64,000 nucleotides of DNA from Pseudomonas sp. v388 (GCF_003935425.1 NZ_RHQN01000002.1:248001-312000); one strand, 5' to 3'. Positions 46,341 to 58,077 are shown, numbered from the stretch's first letter. Notes: generated by a model not told the origin, from the letters alone. Numbers and translations: made by a program.

Positions 46341-46374
46341 CAAAAAAAACCGACTCACTGAGTCGGTTTTTTTA
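46341..46374. terminator. bidirectional intrinsic terminator
   Basis: The stem ACCGACT / AGTCGGT with a five-base loop is flanked by an A run on the left and a T run on the right, so it stops both the monooxygenase transcript and the opposing DUF1161 transcript. Confidence 0.92.
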
Positions 46375-46388
46375 TTTATCCAGCGAAG

Positions 46389-46613
46389 TTAGCCACGCTG
46401 ATAAACGATCTCTTTGGTACCGGCTTCGCAAGTACCGACAACTTGTTTGTCGGTCACGCTGCCTTTGTCGACCACTTCCAGGGTATAGGACGTCGTGCCC
46501 TTGGCCTGAAGTTTGGCGTCGATCTCCGCCTTCAATTCTTCACACGGCTTGCCGGCTGCCAGAGCAGTTCCCGCCATACTCAACAGACCCACCGCCAACA
46601 TGAACTTCTTCAT
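46389..46613 (-). CDS. DUF1161 periplasmic protein, second copy
   Basis: The 74-residue protein has a signal peptide ending ALAA and the same domain as the gene at 44254 (PCEELKAEIDAKLQAKGT, YTLEVV, VVGTCEAGTKEIVYQRG). The ATG follows CAGGAGTTGAACTC. The copies are separated by osmC and the monooxygenase. Function unknown. Confidence 0.84.
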   Translation of the reverse strand: MKKFMLAVGLLSMAGTALAAGKPCEELKAEIDAKLQAKGTTSYTLEVVDKGSVTDKQVVGTCEAGTKEIVYQRG

Positions 46614-46759
46614 GAGTTCAACTCCTGTTCAGCCAGAGACTGACGCCTGCAACAGGTCAGGCGTCGAGAGACGTCAGCCACGCCAGCGCTTACTCGGCAG
46701 CGGGCTATCAGTGTGTAGCGCAGCTTATGGCAATCGGCCAGTGGAAAGGTTCAGCCTGC

Positions 46760-46975
46760 TCAGCTGCTGGCGATGCGGAAGCCGACCTTGAGGGTGACCT
46801 GATAGTGCGCCACGCGACCGTTTTCGATATGGCCGCGGGTCTCGGTCACTTCGAACCATTCCAGGTGCTTGAGGCTCTTGCTGGCCTCAGCCAGCGCATT
46901 GTTGATGGCGTCTTCGATCGTCGTGGTGGACGAGCCGACCAGCTCGATTTTCTTGTACGTGTGGTGATCACTCAT
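46760..46975 (-). CDS. dodecin flavin-storage protein
   Basis: The 71-residue protein ([21 protein letters not shown] and [20 protein letters not shown]) fits the dodecin family, which forms hollow dodecamers that store FMN or FAD between Trp side chains (Trp40 here). AGGAG lies ahead of the ATG. It is divergent from the DUF883 gene. A partly matching AlgU-like promoter is noted under rejected items. Confidence 0.9.
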   Translation of the reverse strand: MSDHHTYKKIELVGSSTTTIEDAINNALAEASKSLKHLEWFEVTETRGHIENGRVAHYQVTLKVGFRIASS

Positions 46976-47142
46976 GGCAGTTCTCCTGATGGGTCATTGA
47001 GAGCGTAGCGATGATGACGCTCCTAGCATCTGTCAGGAGAAGACGATCAAAAGTTCAGCACATTGTAAAAATGCAATCGCACTTTCCAGAACGGCCGTAG
47101 TCGGAAACAACACACGCCACTTACCATTGCAGGAGAAACATC

Positions 47143-47469
47143 ATGGCTAGTACTTCACTTCGCAAGGCCTCGTTGCAAAGCATGGAAGCGGAGATCGAAA
47201 GTCTCCTCAAGTCGCTGGAAAGCCTCAAGGCCGATGCGTCGGATGAGTCGCGCAAGACGCTGAAAAGCCTCAAGGCCAATGCTGAAAATGCACTGAGCCA
47301 TTCGCGCAGCCTGTTGAGCGATGTCTACGAAGACGTGAAGGTCAAGACCCGTGAAAACGCGTTGGCAACACGCGACTACGCGCAAGAGCACCCATGGACT
47401 ACTGCCGGCGTTGCAGTCGGTGCGGTAGGCCTGCTGGCAGCCTACCTGCTGTGCAAGCGCGGTCACTGA
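47143..47469 (+). CDS. DUF883 membrane-anchored protein (ElaB/YqjD-like)
   Basis: The 108-residue protein has a long coiled-coil-prone helix (about 10-70, with internal repeats of ESLLKSLESLKADA and KTLKSLKANAENAL) and one C-terminal membrane helix with a Gly-rich start (GVAVGAVGLLAAYLL). Related YqjD and ElaB tether inactive ribosomes to the membrane in stationary phase; transfer of that role is inference. The ATG follows CAGGAGAAACATC. It ends flush with the convergent trpI. Confidence 0.88.
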   Translation: MASTSLRKASLQSMEAEIESLLKSLESLKADASDESRKTLKSLKANAENALSHSRSLLSDVYEDVKVKTRENALATRDYAQEHPWTTAGVAVGAVGLLAAYLLCKRGH

Positions 47470-48378
47470 TCAAGTTGCATCTGGCTGCCCTGAACGCTTG
47501 AGCTCGTTTTTCAACCATTGAGCCAGCTGCTGCGCGCGCCCGTCAACGGCCCGCCTGGGTATCCAAAGCGCCAGTTGCGCCGGGGTTTCGCTGAAACCCC
47601 ACGGCGCAGCGAGGCGACCGGCGCGCAGGTCATCCACCACCAGCGGCTCCGGTGCGATGGCAATGCCAAGTCCGGCCACCGCTGCCTCCAGTAAATAATA
47701 CAAATGCTCGAAACCCTGCCCGTAACGCAACGACTGCGGTTCGATCCCGTTCTGTCGTGCCCAGCTTGGCCACGCTTGCGGTCGTGACGCGGTATGCAGC
47801 AGCGACCCGTCGAGCAATGCCTGCGCCGGTGCCTGGCGCAGCGCTTCGAAATTAGCGAATCGCGGGCTTAACACCGGGCCTATTCGCTCGCTCGCCAGTT
47901 CGAATACCTGCATATCCGCAGGCCATGGCGGCTCGGCGAACATCAGCAGGGCGTCCAGCCCTGGCCTGCGCGGGTCCAGATCGCCTTCGCCTGCCGACAG
48001 GTGCAGACGCAAATCCGGCAACTCGGCATTCAAACGCCCCAGGCGCGGGATGAACCAGCGCGCCAGCAGGCTTCCCGAGCAGCCGAGCACGAAGGGTGCG
48101 TCAACGGCATCCTGGCTCAGCTCGGCGCAGACATCGCGCAATCGGTCGAACGCGTCGCTTGCGGCATCACGCAGGCGTATTCCTGAATCTGTGAGTTTAA
48201 GGCCGCGTCCATCCTTGATGAACAGGCTTACGCCCAAGTCTTCTTCAAGCACCTTGAGTTGCCGGCTCACCGCACCGTGAGTCACGTTGAGCTGCTCCGC
48301 TGCCTGGCTGACGCTGCCCAGGCGTGCTGTGGTTTCAAAGGCGCGCAGGGCATTGAGGGAAGGCAGTTTTCGAGTCAT
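47470..48378 (-). CDS. trpI: LysR-type activator of tryptophan synthase
   Basis: The 302-residue regulator has the LysR helix-turn-helix at 4-63 ([37 protein letters not shown]) and a C-terminal effector domain. In Pseudomonas TrpI activates the divergent trpBA genes when indoleglycerol phosphate builds up. The arrangement, with 122 bases between the two start codons, is the classical one. The exact binding sites in the spacer were not identified. Confidence 0.92.
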   Translation of the reverse strand: MTRKLPSLNALRAFETTARLGSVSQAAEQLNVTHGAVSRQLKVLEEDLGVSLFIKDGRGLKLTDSGIRLRDAASDAFDRLRDVCAELSQDAVDAPFVLGCSGSLLARWFIPRLGRLNAELPDLRLHLSAGEGDLDPRRPGLDALLMFAEPPWPADMQVFELASERIGPVLSPRFANFEALRQAPAQALLDGSLLHTASRPQAWPSWARQNGIEPQSLRYGQGFEHLYYLLEAAVAGLGIAIAPEPLVVDDLRAGRLAAPWGFSETPAQLALWIPRRAVDGRAQQLAQWLKNELKRSGQPDAT

Positions 48379-48500
48379 GGTATCTGTGAGTTTTTCTGAC
48401 AGGTTTGCGCGATCTTATCGGTTTTCATCGAGCCATGCGCTGGTTAAAGTGTGTTCACTGCCTCGCGGCTCAATCCATTCGTTACGCAACTGGAGCTCCC

Positions 48501-49730
48501 ATGACCCAGACCACCCTTCGCAGCGGCCCCGATGCCAACGGCCTGTTCGGCTCATTCGGCGGACGCTACGTGGCTGAAACCCTCATGCCGCTGGTGCTCG
48601 ATCTCAATCGTGAGTACGAAGCCGCCAAAGCCGATCCTGAATTCGCCCGCCAGATGGCTTACTTCCAGAGCGACTACGTTGGCCGCCCTAATCCGCTGTA
48701 CTTCGCCGAGCGCCTGACCGAGTTCTGTGGCGGGGCGAAAATCTACTTCAAGCGGGAAGAGCTGAACCACACCGGCGCGCACAAGATCAACAACTGCATC
48801 GGCCAAGTGCTGCTGGCCAAGCGCATGGGCAAGAAGCGCCTGATCGCGGAAACCGGCGCCGGCATGCACGGCGTCGCCACTGCAACGGTCGCCGCACGTT
48901 TCGGCCTGCCTTGCGTGATCTACATGGGTGCGACCGACATCGAACGCCAGCAGGCCAACGTGTTTCGCATGAAGCTGCTGGGCGCGGAAATCGTTCCCGT
49001 CACCTCCGGCACCGGCACCCTGAAAGATGCCATGAACGAAGCGCTGCGTGACTGGGTCACCAACGTCGACGACACGTTCTACCTGATCGGCACCGTGGCC
49101 GGCCCGCACCCTTATCCTGCCATGGTCCGCGACTTCCAGTCGGTCATCGGCCGGGAAACCAAGGCGCAGCTGCAAGAGAAAGAAGGCCGCCTGCCGGATA
49201 GCGTCGTTGCCTGCGTCGGCGGCGGCTCCAACGCCATGGGCCTGTTTCACCCATTCCTGGATGACGCCAGCGTCCAGATCATCGGCGTCGAAGCCGGCGG
49301 TCATGGCGTCAATACCGACAAGCATGCCGCCAGCCTGAACGGCGGCGTTCCGGGCGTACTGCACGGCAACCGTACCTACCTGCTGCAGGACGACGACGGC
49401 CAGATCGCAGACGCGCACTCTATTTCCGCCGGCCTGGACTATCCCGGCATCGGTCCTGAGCACGCCTGGTTGCATGAAGTGAAGCGCGCCGAATACGTCA
49501 GCATTACCGACGACGAAGCGCTGAATGCCTTTCACCAGTGCTGCCTGCTCGAAGGCATCATCCCGGCGCTGGAAACTTCCCACGCCCTGGCCGAAGCCAT
49601 GAAGCGCGCACCGGGTCTGCCCAAGGATCACTTGATGGTGATCTGTCTGTCCGGACGCGGCGACAAGGACATGCAAACCGTGATGAACCACATGGCTGCG
49701 GCCGAAAAAACTCAGGAGGAGCTGGTATGA
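48501..49730 (+). CDS. trpB: tryptophan synthase beta chain
   Basis: The 409-residue PLP enzyme joins indole and serine. The PLP lysine is in [15 protein letters not shown] (about residue 95) and the phosphate loop is [10 protein letters not shown] (about 235-244). The ATG at 48501 ([20 protein letters not shown]) follows TGGAG. The stop overlaps trpA by 4 bases. Confidence 0.96.
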   Translation: MTQTTLRSGPDANGLFGSFGGRYVAETLMPLVLDLNREYEAAKADPEFARQMAYFQSDYVGRPNPLYFAERLTEFCGGAKIYFKREELNHTGAHKINNCIGQVLLAKRMGKKRLIAETGAGMHGVATATVAARFGLPCVIYMGATDIERQQANVFRMKLLGAEIVPVTSGTGTLKDAMNEALRDWVTNVDDTFYLIGTVAGPHPYPAMVRDFQSVIGRETKAQLQEKEGRLPDSVVACVGGGSNAMGLFHPFLDDASVQIIGVEAGGHGVNTDKHAASLNGGVPGVLHGNRTYLLQDDDGQIADAHSISAGLDYPGIGPEHAWLHEVKRAEYVSITDDEALNAFHQCCLLEGIIPALETSHALAEAMKRAPGLPKDHLMVICLSGRGDKDMQTVMNHMAAAEKTQEELV

Positions 49731-50545
49731 GCCGTCTCGAACAGCGTTTTGCCCAGCTGAAGACCGAAGGCCGCGCCGCACTGGTCACCTTCATTACAGC
49801 CGGCGATCCCGGCTACGACACCTCGCTGAAGATCCTCAAGGGTCTGCCGGCCGCTGGCGCTGACGTGATCGAACTGGGCATGCCGTTCACCGATCCGATG
49901 GCCGACGGCGTGGCAATTCAACTCGCGACCCTGCGTGCACTGGAAGCCGGCCAGACGCTGGCGAAAACCCTGCAGATGGTTCGCGAGTTTCGGGTCGAGG
50001 ATCAGGCGACGCCTATCGTGCTGATGGGGTACTACAACCCGATTCACCGCTTCGGCGTCGAAGCATTCGTGGCTCAGGCCAGGGAAGCGGGTGTCGATGG
50101 CCTGATCATCGTCGATCTGCCGCCCGAGCACGATGCCGAGCTGGCCACACCGGCACAGGCGTCGGACATCGACTTCATCCGCCTGACCACACCGACTACC
50201 GACGACGCGCGCCTGCCGCGTGTGTTGGAGCGCAGTTCGGGCTTCGTCTACTACGTTTCGGTGGCGGGCGTGACCGGCGCCGGTTCGGCGACGACTGAAC
50301 ACGTCACCGAAGCGGTGGCGCGTCTGCGTCGCCACACTCAGTTGCCGATCAGCGTGGGCTTTGGCATCCGCACCCCGGAACAGGCGGCTGCCATTGCCCG
50401 CCTTGCGGACGGCGTGGTCGTGGGTTCGGCGCTGGTGGACAAGATCGCCACCGCCAGCTCGCCGGAGCAGGCCATCAATGGCGTACTGAGCCTGTGCTCG
50501 GCGCTGGCGGACGGTGTACGTAGCGCGCGTGTAAGCGGTAGGTAA
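49727..50545 (+). CDS. trpA: tryptophan synthase alpha chain
   Basis: The 272-residue TIM barrel cleaves indoleglycerol phosphate. The catalytic Glu49 ([17 protein letters not shown]) and Asp60 are present, as are YYNPIHRFG and [12 protein letters not shown]. The ATG overlaps the trpB stop (ATGA) and follows AGGAG. A strong terminator follows. Confidence 0.95.
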   Translation: MSRLEQRFAQLKTEGRAALVTFITAGDPGYDTSLKILKGLPAAGADVIELGMPFTDPMADGVAIQLATLRALEAGQTLAKTLQMVREFRVEDQATPIVLMGYYNPIHRFGVEAFVAQAREAGVDGLIIVDLPPEHDAELATPAQASDIDFIRLTTPTTDDARLPRVLERSSGFVYYVSVAGVTGAGSATTEHVTEAVARLRRHTQLPISVGFGIRTPEQAAAIARLADGVVVGSALVDKIATASSPEQAINGVLSLCSALADGVRSARVSGR

Positions 50546-50599
50546 AGTTCCTGATACAGAGGAATCAAAAGGTTTTTCACCGCTCTATGCTTCACAAGG

Positions 50600-50635
50600 C
50601 AAGGGGTTCATGACCGGGTCATGAACCCCTTTTTG
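50600..50635 (+). terminator. intrinsic terminator of trpBA
   Basis: AAGGGGTTCATGACC and its inverse form a 15-bp perfect palindrome with almost no spacer, followed by five T. It lies 55 bases after trpA. The A-poor left flank makes it one-directional. Confidence 0.88.
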
Positions 50636-50664
50636 CTGCATGAATAGAGGTTGAGGAGTACCAC

Positions 50665-51156
50665 ATGAAACTGCCGAATCGCTTTATCGCTGGCCTGGGA
50701 ATATTGATGATCAGCGCCAGCCCGCTGTTGCAGGCTGCGCCGCCGGATCAGCGTGGTGGAGGCCCGGACGATAACCGTAGCGGTCAGCAGCAAGGCCCGC
50801 AGCATAACGGCGGCGGCAAGGGTCAAGGCAATGACAAGGGGCAGGGCAAGCCCGGCAACCAAGGGCATCAGGAGAATCGAGGCAAGAATCAACCGCCGCA
50901 GGACTTCGGCCAGGTTCGCCAGACCTTCCAGCAACACCGTGACGTGATCGGCCGGGGCCAGCCGCTGCCGCCGGGTATCCACATCGCCAAAGGCAAACCA
51001 CTGCCGCCCGGTTACGGCAAGCGCCTGGACCGCCGCGCCCTGCAGAACCTGCCGCATTACGACGGCTACGAATGGCGCCGCCTGGGCACCGACGTGGTGC
51101 TGATCGCCGTGGGCACCGGCATCGTCTACGCCATTCTGGATGGCGTGCTGAACTGA
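50665..51156 (+). CDS. CigR/RcnB-like periplasmic protein
   Basis: The 163-residue protein has a signal peptide (ending LQA, about 25), a low-complexity Gly/Gln/Asn linker (about 28-85), a conserved RcnB-like patch (PLPPGIHIAKGKPLPPGYGKRL, about 107-128; DGYEWRRLGTDVVLI) and a C-terminal hydrophobic segment (about 142-160). It fits the family annotated as anti-virulence regulator CigR; in Salmonella CigR represses mgtC and is membrane-bound. The role here is unknown. Confidence 0.78.
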   Translation: MKLPNRFIAGLGILMISASPLLQAAPPDQRGGGPDDNRSGQQQGPQHNGGGKGQGNDKGQGKPGNQGHQENRGKNQPPQDFGQVRQTFQQHRDVIGRGQPLPPGIHIAKGKPLPPGYGKRLDRRALQNLPHYDGYEWRRLGTDVVLIAVGTGIVYAILDGVLN

Positions 51157-51167
51157 TCAGGACCGGA

Positions 51168-51380
51168 CTGTAGGAGCGCGCTTGCTCGCGAAGAGGCTGG
51201 TACAACCGCAGCAGATGCATTGGCTGGGATCAGGTCTTCGCGGACAAGTCCGCTCCCATCGATACTGCGCTGAACTGTAGGAGTGAGCTTGCTCGCGAAG
51301 AGGCTGGTACAACCGCAGCAGATGCATAGGCTGGATCAGGTCTTCGCGGACAAGTCCGCTTCCGCCCATACCGCGCTCAT
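51168..51380. repeat. tandem pair of REPINs, period 107 bases
   Basis: Two nearly identical units (51168-51274 and 51275-51380) each hold a left REP CTGTAGGAG followed by CTTGCTCGCGAAGAGG and an inverted right REP TCTTCGCGGACAAGTCCGCT. The spacer GTACAACCGCAGCAGATGCA is shared. Few differences separate them, so the duplication is recent. It lies between convergent cigR-like and elbB genes. Confidence 0.92.
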
Positions 51381-51391
51381 GCAGGAAACAT

Positions 51392-52063
51392 TCAAACCTG
51401 TTCCTGCTCCTGGGTCAGTTCCAGTACCCGGTCCACCAGCTTGTTGATGCCGGCGGCCGCTTCGCTGATGCTCTTGGCAACCATATAGGCCGGGGTGCTG
51501 ACGAGTTTGCGGGCGTGGTCTTCGACAATCTCCGTGACTTCGCACTCCTCATGGATGCCGCCCATTTTGGTGATGGCCGCTGCGGTCTCCTGGTCGTTAC
51601 CGATGGTGCAGGTCACGCCAGGGCCGTACAGTTTGGCGGCGAGTGCCGGGCTGATGCAGATCAGGCCGACCGGCTTGCCGGCCAGGGCAAAGGCTTCGGC
51701 CAGCGCCAGCACTCCGCTTTCCACGCGGCATCCGGCGCCCTGCCGGGCAAAGTCAGAGAGATTTTTCGCCGAGCCGAAACCACCGGGGATGATCAAGGCG
51801 TCGAACTCGTTCACATCAGCTTCAAGGATGTCCTTGATCGCACCGCGCGCGATGCGGGCCGATTCCACCAGGACATTGCGGGTTTCCGCCGTCTCCTCGC
51901 CGGTCAGGTGATTCACCACATGCTGCTGGGCAATGTCGGGAGCGAAGCATTGAACCTCGGCGCCGCGTTGATCCAGGCGCAGCAAGGTCAGAACGCTTTC
52001 GTGAATCTCTGCGCCGTCGTAGACGCCGCAGCCGGAAAGGATCACCGCCACTTTCTTGTGCAT
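51392..52063 (-). CDS. elbB: ElbB, DJ-1/PfpI-fold glyoxalase-like protein
   Basis: The 223-residue protein of the DJ-1/PfpI superfamily starts KVAVILSGCGVYDGAEIHE and has the nucleophile elbow LICISPALAAK with Cys137-type position. ElbB has weak glyoxalase activity and was linked to isoprenoid synthesis. The ATG follows AAGGAGTTGAGGT. It is monocistronic by appearance. Confidence 0.9.
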   Translation of the reverse strand: MHKKVAVILSGCGVYDGAEIHESVLTLLRLDQRGAEVQCFAPDIAQQHVVNHLTGEETAETRNVLVESARIARGAIKDILEADVNEFDALIIPGGFGSAKNLSDFARQGAGCRVESGVLALAEAFALAGKPVGLICISPALAAKLYGPGVTCTIGNDQETAAAITKMGGIHEECEVTEIVEDHARKLVSTPAYMVAKSISEAAAGINKLVDRVLELTQEQEQV

Positions 52064-52245
52064 ACCTCAACTCCTTATCGCCAGCGGCCGGTTGCGCGGC
52101 CGCTCGTTTTCAATGGGTGCTGATCTATGGATCGTATTGAGTGCGATGTGTTCAGTGGCGCATTTTCGCCCTCGTGGCAGGGAAAGCCAAGAGGGCGAGC
52201 GGGGCGGCGCCAGAGATGGGGAAGGGGTTGCGAGCCTGAAACGAA

Positions 52246-52893
52246 TCAGTCGTCGGACTTCTTCGGCGGGGTTTCGCTAGGGACTTCGACGGCCAGATCG
52301 GAAGCGGCCGCCGACGCGCACAGACGCTTCTCTTCACGGGCGATGCGGGCGTTCTTCATGCGACGGCGCAGCCAGAGCGCAAGGCCCAGCACCACCAGGC
52401 CGCCGAGCACCCACATCTCGTATTTCTTGATATTGCCCAGCAGCCCTTCCATGACCGCACCGAAGTGGTACGCCGCAGAACCCAGTGCCGCCGCCCAGAC
52501 CGCCGCGCCGATGCCATTGAGCAGCAGGTAGCGGCCCGGCGGGTAGCCGGACATGCCGATGGCCACCGGCATGACCGTTCGCAGGCCATAGACGAAGCGG
52601 AAGCTCAGTACCCAGATGTCGGGATGCTTGCGCACCAGCCGCAGGGCCTTGTCGCCCATCAACTGCCAGCGCGGCTTGCGCGCCAGAATCCGGCGGCCGT
52701 GCTTGCGCCCCATGAAGTACCACAACTGGTCGCCGGCGTAGCTGCCACAGAAGGCCACCAGGATGACCATGTTCAGGTCCATGTAGTTACGGAACGCCAG
52801 AAATCCGGCAAGCACCAAAATGGTCTCGCCTTCAAAGAAGGTGCCGAGGAACAGGGCGAAGTAGCCAAACTCGTTCAAGAAATTCTGGAGCAT
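52246..52893 (-). CDS. DedA family membrane protein
   Basis: The 215-residue inner-membrane protein has about five hydrophobic segments and DedA signatures (FFEGETILVLAGFLAFRNY, FCGSYAGDQLWYFMGRKHGR, RFVYGLRTVMPVAIGMSGYP). Family members act in undecaprenyl-phosphate or phospholipid recycling and need the conserved Glu and Arg residues, which are present. The tail is basic then acidic. The exact substrate is unknown. Confidence 0.9.
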   Translation of the reverse strand: MLQNFLNEFGYFALFLGTFFEGETILVLAGFLAFRNYMDLNMVILVAFCGSYAGDQLWYFMGRKHGRRILARKPRWQLMGDKALRLVRKHPDIWVLSFRFVYGLRTVMPVAIGMSGYPPGRYLLLNGIGAAVWAAALGSAAYHFGAVMEGLLGNIKKYEMWVLGGLVVLGLALWLRRRMKNARIAREEKRLCASAAASDLAVEVPSETPPKKSDD

Positions 52894-53050
52894 GGTCTGG
52901 ATGCTGGCGAAATGAACGCGCAGCCTAACCCGGCCACGACAATCATGAAAGTGTCGATATGTGTCTCGACGTTAAAGATTGATACAGGTTAATGGGGTTA
53001 CCCTATAGCTCGAACGTCGCTGCGGCCCCGAGTCGCAGGTCACACTATGA

Positions 53051-54135
<1,085 letters not shown>

Positions 54136-54151
54136 CCTTACAGGAACGTTC

Positions 54152-56356
54152 ATGAATACCGAAGGACTCATCGAAGCCACTGTTGAAGTCGACGTTCAGG
54201 AAGCTGCACCCGCGGTCCAGCCTGAGATCGAAGTCGTTCCGGTTGTCGAGGCGCCCGCAGCTCCTGCGATCGTTGCCGTGAACCTGGATGACAGCAGCTT
54301 GTACATCCACCGTGAACTGTCGCAGTTGCAGTTCAATATCCGGGTTCTGGAACAGGCGCTCGACGAGTCCTATCCATTGCTGGAACGGCTGAAATTCCTG
54401 CTGATCTTCTCCAGCAACCTCGACGAGTTCTTCGAGATTCGTGTCGCGGGCCTCAAGAAACAAATCACCTTTGCACGCGAACAGGCCGGTGCCGATGGCT
54501 TGCAGCCGCATCAGGCGCTGGCGCGCATCAGCGAGCTGACCCACGGTCACGTTGACCGTCAGTACGCGATCCTCAACGATATTCTCCTGCCGGAACTGGA
54601 AAAGCATCAGGTCCGGTTCATCCGCCGCCGTCACTGGACGGCCAAGCTCAAGGCCTGGGTGCGTCGCTATTTCCGTGACGAAATTGCGCCGATCATCACG
54701 CCGATCGGTCTGGACCCGACTCACCCGTTCCCATTGCTGGTCAACAAGAGCCTGAACTTCATCGTCGAGCTCGAAGGCATCGACGCCTTTGGTCGCGACT
54801 CGGGCCTGGCGATCATTCCGGCACCGCGCCTGTTGCCACGGGTCATCAAGGTTCCGGAAGACGTCGGTGGCCCGGGCGACAACTTCGTGTTTCTGTCGTC
54901 GATGATCCACGCCCACGCCGACGACCTGTTCCAGGGCATGAAGGTCAAGGGCTGCTATCAGTTCCGCCTGACCCGCAACGCCGACCTCGCGCTGGATTCG
55001 GAGGACGTGGAAGACTTGGCCCGCGCCCTGCGCGGCGAACTGTTCTCGCGTCGCTACGGTGACGCGGTGCGGCTGGAAGTGGCCGATACCTGCCCCAAAC
55101 ATCTGTCCGACTACTTGCTCAAGCAGTTCAACCTGAACGAGTCCGAGCTGTATCAGGTCAACGGGCCGGTCAACCTGACCCGCCTGTTCAGCATCACCGG
55201 CCTGGACAGCCATCCGGAGCTGCAATACCCGCCGTTTACGCCAGCCATCCCGAAACTGCTGCAGAACAGCGAAAACATTTTCAGCGTGATCAGCAAGCAG
55301 GACATCCTGCTGCTGCACCCGTTCGAGTCGTTCACGCCGGTCGTCGACCTGCTGCGCCAGGCCGCAAAGGACCCGCACGTCCTGGCTGTACGCCAGACCC
55401 TGTATCGCAGCGGCGCGAACTCGGAAATCGTCGATGCGCTGGTAGATGCGGCGCGTAACGGCAAGGAAGTCACGGCGGTGATCGAACTGCGCGCCCGCTT
55501 CGACGAGGAATCCAACCTGCAGCTGGCCAGCCGTCTTCAGGCAGCGGGCGCGGTAGTGATCTATGGCGTGGTCGGGTTCAAGACCCACTCCAAGATGATG
55601 CTGATCCTGCGCCGCGAAGGCAGCGAGATCGTGCGTTATGCGCATCTTGGCACCGGTAACTACCACGCGGGCAATGCTCGCCTGTATACCGACTACAGCC
55701 TGCTGACCTCCGACGATGCCTTGTGCGAAGACGTCGGCAAACTGTTCAGCCAGTTGATCGGCATGGGCAAGACGCTGCGCATGAAAAAGCTGCTGCATGC
55801 GCCGTTCACGCTCAAGAAGGGCATGCTCGACATGATCGCCCGCGAGACGCAGTTCGCGCTCGATGGCAAGCCGGCGCACATCATCGCCAAGTTCAATTCG
55901 CTGACCGATCCGAAGATCATCCGCGCGCTGTACAAAGCCAGTCAGTCAGGCGTGCGCATCGATCTGGTCGTGCGGGGCATGTGCTGCCTGCGGCCGGGAA
56001 TTGCCGGTGTGTCGCATAACATCCATGTGCGTTCGATCATCGGCCGCTTCCTGGAGCACACACGGGTGTTCTATTTCCTCAACGGCGGCGATGAGCAGAT
56101 GTTCCTTTCCAGCGCCGACTGGATGGAGCGCAACCTCGACAAGCGCGTCGAGACCTGCTTCCCGGTGGAAGGCAAGAAACTGACCCTGCGGGTCAAGAAG
56201 GAGCTGGAGAGTTACCTGACCGATAACACCCAAAGCTGGCTGTTGCAGGCTGACGGGCGTTACGTGCGCAGCACGCCGACCGGCAACCAGAACCCGCGCA
56301 GTGCCCAGGCGACCCTGCTGGAGCGCCTGAGCAACCCGGTTCTCAGCGTACGCTGA
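54152..56356 (+). CDS. ppk: polyphosphate kinase 1
   Basis: The 734-residue enzyme polymerises ATP gamma-phosphate into polyP. The first 46 residues are an acidic Val/Pro/Ala-rich extension absent in E. coli; homology begins at [15 protein letters not shown]. The autophosphorylated His lies in [12 protein letters not shown] (about 477) and the second in [10 protein letters not shown] (about 500). The stop lies inside the 3' end of the convergent ppx gene by 14 bases. Confidence 0.96.
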   Translation: MNTEGLIEATVEVDVQEAAPAVQPEIEVVPVVEAPAAPAIVAVNLDDSSLYIHRELSQLQFNIRVLEQALDESYPLLERLKFLLIFSSNLDEFFEIRVAGLKKQITFAREQAGADGLQPHQALARISELTHGHVDRQYAILNDILLPELEKHQVRFIRRRHWTAKLKAWVRRYFRDEIAPIITPIGLDPTHPFPLLVNKSLNFIVELEGIDAFGRDSGLAIIPAPRLLPRVIKVPEDVGGPGDNFVFLSSMIHAHADDLFQGMKVKGCYQFRLTRNADLALDSEDVEDLARALRGELFSRRYGDAVRLEVADTCPKHLSDYLLKQFNLNESELYQVNGPVNLTRLFSITGLDSHPELQYPPFTPAIPKLLQNSENIFSVISKQDILLLHPFESFTPVVDLLRQAAKDPHVLAVRQTLYRSGANSEIVDALVDAARNGKEVTAVIELRARFDEESNLQLASRLQAAGAVVIYGVVGFKTHSKMMLILRREGSEIVRYAHLGTGNYHAGNARLYTDYSLLTSDDALCEDVGKLFSQLIGMGKTLRMKKLLHAPFTLKKGMLDMIARETQFALDGKPAHIIAKFNSLTDPKIIRALYKASQSGVRIDLVVRGMCCLRPGIAGVSHNIHVRSIIGRFLEHTRVFYFLNGGDEQMFLSSADWMERNLDKRVETCFPVEGKKLTLRVKKELESYLTDNTQSWLLQADGRYVRSTPTGNQNPRSAQATLLERLSNPVLSVR

Positions 56357-57845
56357 AGACGATGCCGACTCGGGTCAGCCACTCCGCTTCAAGCGCGAAG
56401 TCGGCCTGAGTCAGCTGGTTGTTTTCCAGCCAGCCTGCCGGGAATTCCGCATCCAGGTTCGGGCCATCGGCACGCAGCACCACGCGCGGCATCTCTTGCG
56501 TGCCGCGAATGTGGTGGAACAGGATCGCAAAGCGCAGCAGCACGCACAGACGAATCAGCTTGATGCCTTCATCGCCGAACTCGGCAAACTTGTCCTTGGG
56601 AATGTTACGGCGATGACCGCGCACCAGCAGCGCGAGCATTTGCTGGTCTACGCGTGAGAAGCCGGCCAGGTCCGAATGCTCGATCAGGTAGGCGCCGTGC
56701 TTGTGATACTGATAGTGGGCGATGTCCAGCCCGATCTCATGCACCTTGGCGCCCCAGCTCAGCAGCTCGGCATAGATTTCGTCCTGTAGCCCCCAGCTGT
56801 CGGCCACTTGCTCCAACGCGTGCAACGCCTTGGTCTCGACGCGCGCCGCCTGTTCCAGGTCGACGTGATAACGGTCCATGAGTGAACTCAGCGTGCGTTC
56901 ACGGACGTCTTCGTGGTGATGACGGCCCATCAGGTCGTACAGCACGCCTTCGCGCAAAGCTCCGTCACAATGGTCCATGCGCTGAAGTTCCAGGGCATCG
57001 AAAATCGCTTCCAGAATCGCCAGGCCCGCCGGGAAGATCGTGCGGCGGTCGGGTTTGATGCCGTCGAAGTCGATCTTGTCGACGTCGCCCAGCTTGAACA
57101 GCTTGCGCTTGAGCCACGCCAGACCTTCGGCGTTGACCTCACCTGAGCCATGACCGTTGGCCTTGAGGGCCAGGCCGATGGCGCGGATGGTGCCGGACGA
57201 GCCGATGGCTTCATCCCACTTCAGGCGATGCAGGGCGTGCTCGATGCTCATGATTTCCAGGCGTGCAGCGGTATAGGCCTGGGCATAGCGCGCCGGGGTG
57301 ATCTTGCCGTCGCGGAAATAGCGCTGGGTATAGCTGACGCAGCCCATCTGCAGGCTTTCGCGCAGCAGGGGCTCGAAGCGTTGACCAATGATGAATTCAG
57401 TACTGCCGCCACCGATGTCCGCGACCAGGCGTTTGCCCGGTGTGTCGGCCAGCGTGTGGGATACACCCAGGTAGATCAGTCGCGCCTCTTCACGCCCGGA
57501 AATCACTTCGACGGGGTGGCCGAGGATCTCTTCGGCACGGCGGATGAATTCGTTGCGGTTGCGCGCCTCACGCAGGGCGTTGGTGCCAACGATCCGCACG
57601 GCGCCCATGGGCAGGCCGTTGATCAGTTGGGCGAACCGCTTGAGGCAGTCCAGCCCGCGCTGCATGGATTCTTCAGTGAGCTGGCGTTCTTCGTCGATAC
57701 CCGCCGCCAGCTGGACCTTCTCGCCGAGACGCTCAAGAATACGGATTTCACCTTCATTGGCCTTGGCCACGACCATGTGAAAGCTGTTCGAGCCCAGGTC
57801 GATTGCGGCGATCAGTGAAAAATTCTTGGCTTTGGATTGCGGCAT
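56343..57845 (-). CDS. ppx: exopolyphosphatase
   Basis: The 500-residue ASKHA-fold enzyme degrades polyP and may also hydrolyse pppGpp. The nucleotide motifs are [16 protein letters not shown] (about 14-29), [14 protein letters not shown] (about 147-160) and [10 protein letters not shown]. An HD-like C-terminal domain is present ([41 protein letters not shown]). Its 3' end overlaps ppk. ATG 57845 is set by homology; the open frame upstream shows none. Confidence 0.95.
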   Translation of the reverse strand: MPQSKAKNFSLIAAIDLGSNSFHMVVAKANEGEIRILERLGEKVQLAAGIDEERQLTEESMQRGLDCLKRFAQLINGLPMGAVRIVGTNALREARNRNEFIRRAEEILGHPVEVISGREEARLIYLGVSHTLADTPGKRLVADIGGGSTEFIIGQRFEPLLRESLQMGCVSYTQRYFRDGKITPARYAQAYTAARLEIMSIEHALHRLKWDEAIGSSGTIRAIGLALKANGHGSGEVNAEGLAWLKRKLFKLGDVDKIDFDGIKPDRRTIFPAGLAILEAIFDALELQRMDHCDGALREGVLYDLMGRHHHEDVRERTLSSLMDRYHVDLEQAARVETKALHALEQVADSWGLQDEIYAELLSWGAKVHEIGLDIAHYQYHKHGAYLIEHSDLAGFSRVDQQMLALLVRGHRRNIPKDKFAEFGDEGIKLIRLCVLLRFAILFHHIRGTQEMPRVVLRADGPNLDAEFPAGWLENNQLTQADFALEAEWLTRVGIVFSVR

Positions 57846-57970
57846 GATCAGAAAACCCCGTTCGATAACCGCGTCATCGTGCCACGATCCATGCCTGCCG
57901 CCAACGCGAAGCTGCCCAAGGGGTCGCAAACACTGATGGCAATCGGCCTGTCCGAAGTGGACACCGATCC

Positions 57971-58069
57971 TGTGGGAGCCAGCTGGCTGGCGAAAGAGGC
58001 ATTACGTGCTGCACCTGTGCTGCGCCTGCAAAGGCCCCTTCGGCAGCACGCTGACGCCTGCAGGTGCAA
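57971..58069. repeat. diverged REP-like palindrome
   Basis: TGTGGGAGCCAGCTGGCTGG followed by CGAAAGAGG resembles the left REP half; an outer dyad GCACCTG / CAGGTGC spans the right part, with an inner stem AAGGCCCCTT. It lies 126 bases upstream of ppx, between it and the ABC ATPase gene. It is the only member here not between convergent genes. Confidence 0.6.
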
Positions 58070-58077
58070 GGTGTGCC

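Noticed and set aside
47029-47056. AlgU-like promoter for dodecin: GAACTT-N17-ACAGA on the minus strand
   Set aside because: The -35 is perfect but the -10 lacks the conserved first T, so I do not call it without start-site data.
48379-48500. TrpI binding sites between trpI and trpB
   Set aside because: Sites must exist by analogy with P. aeruginosa, but I could not fix their positions with confidence.
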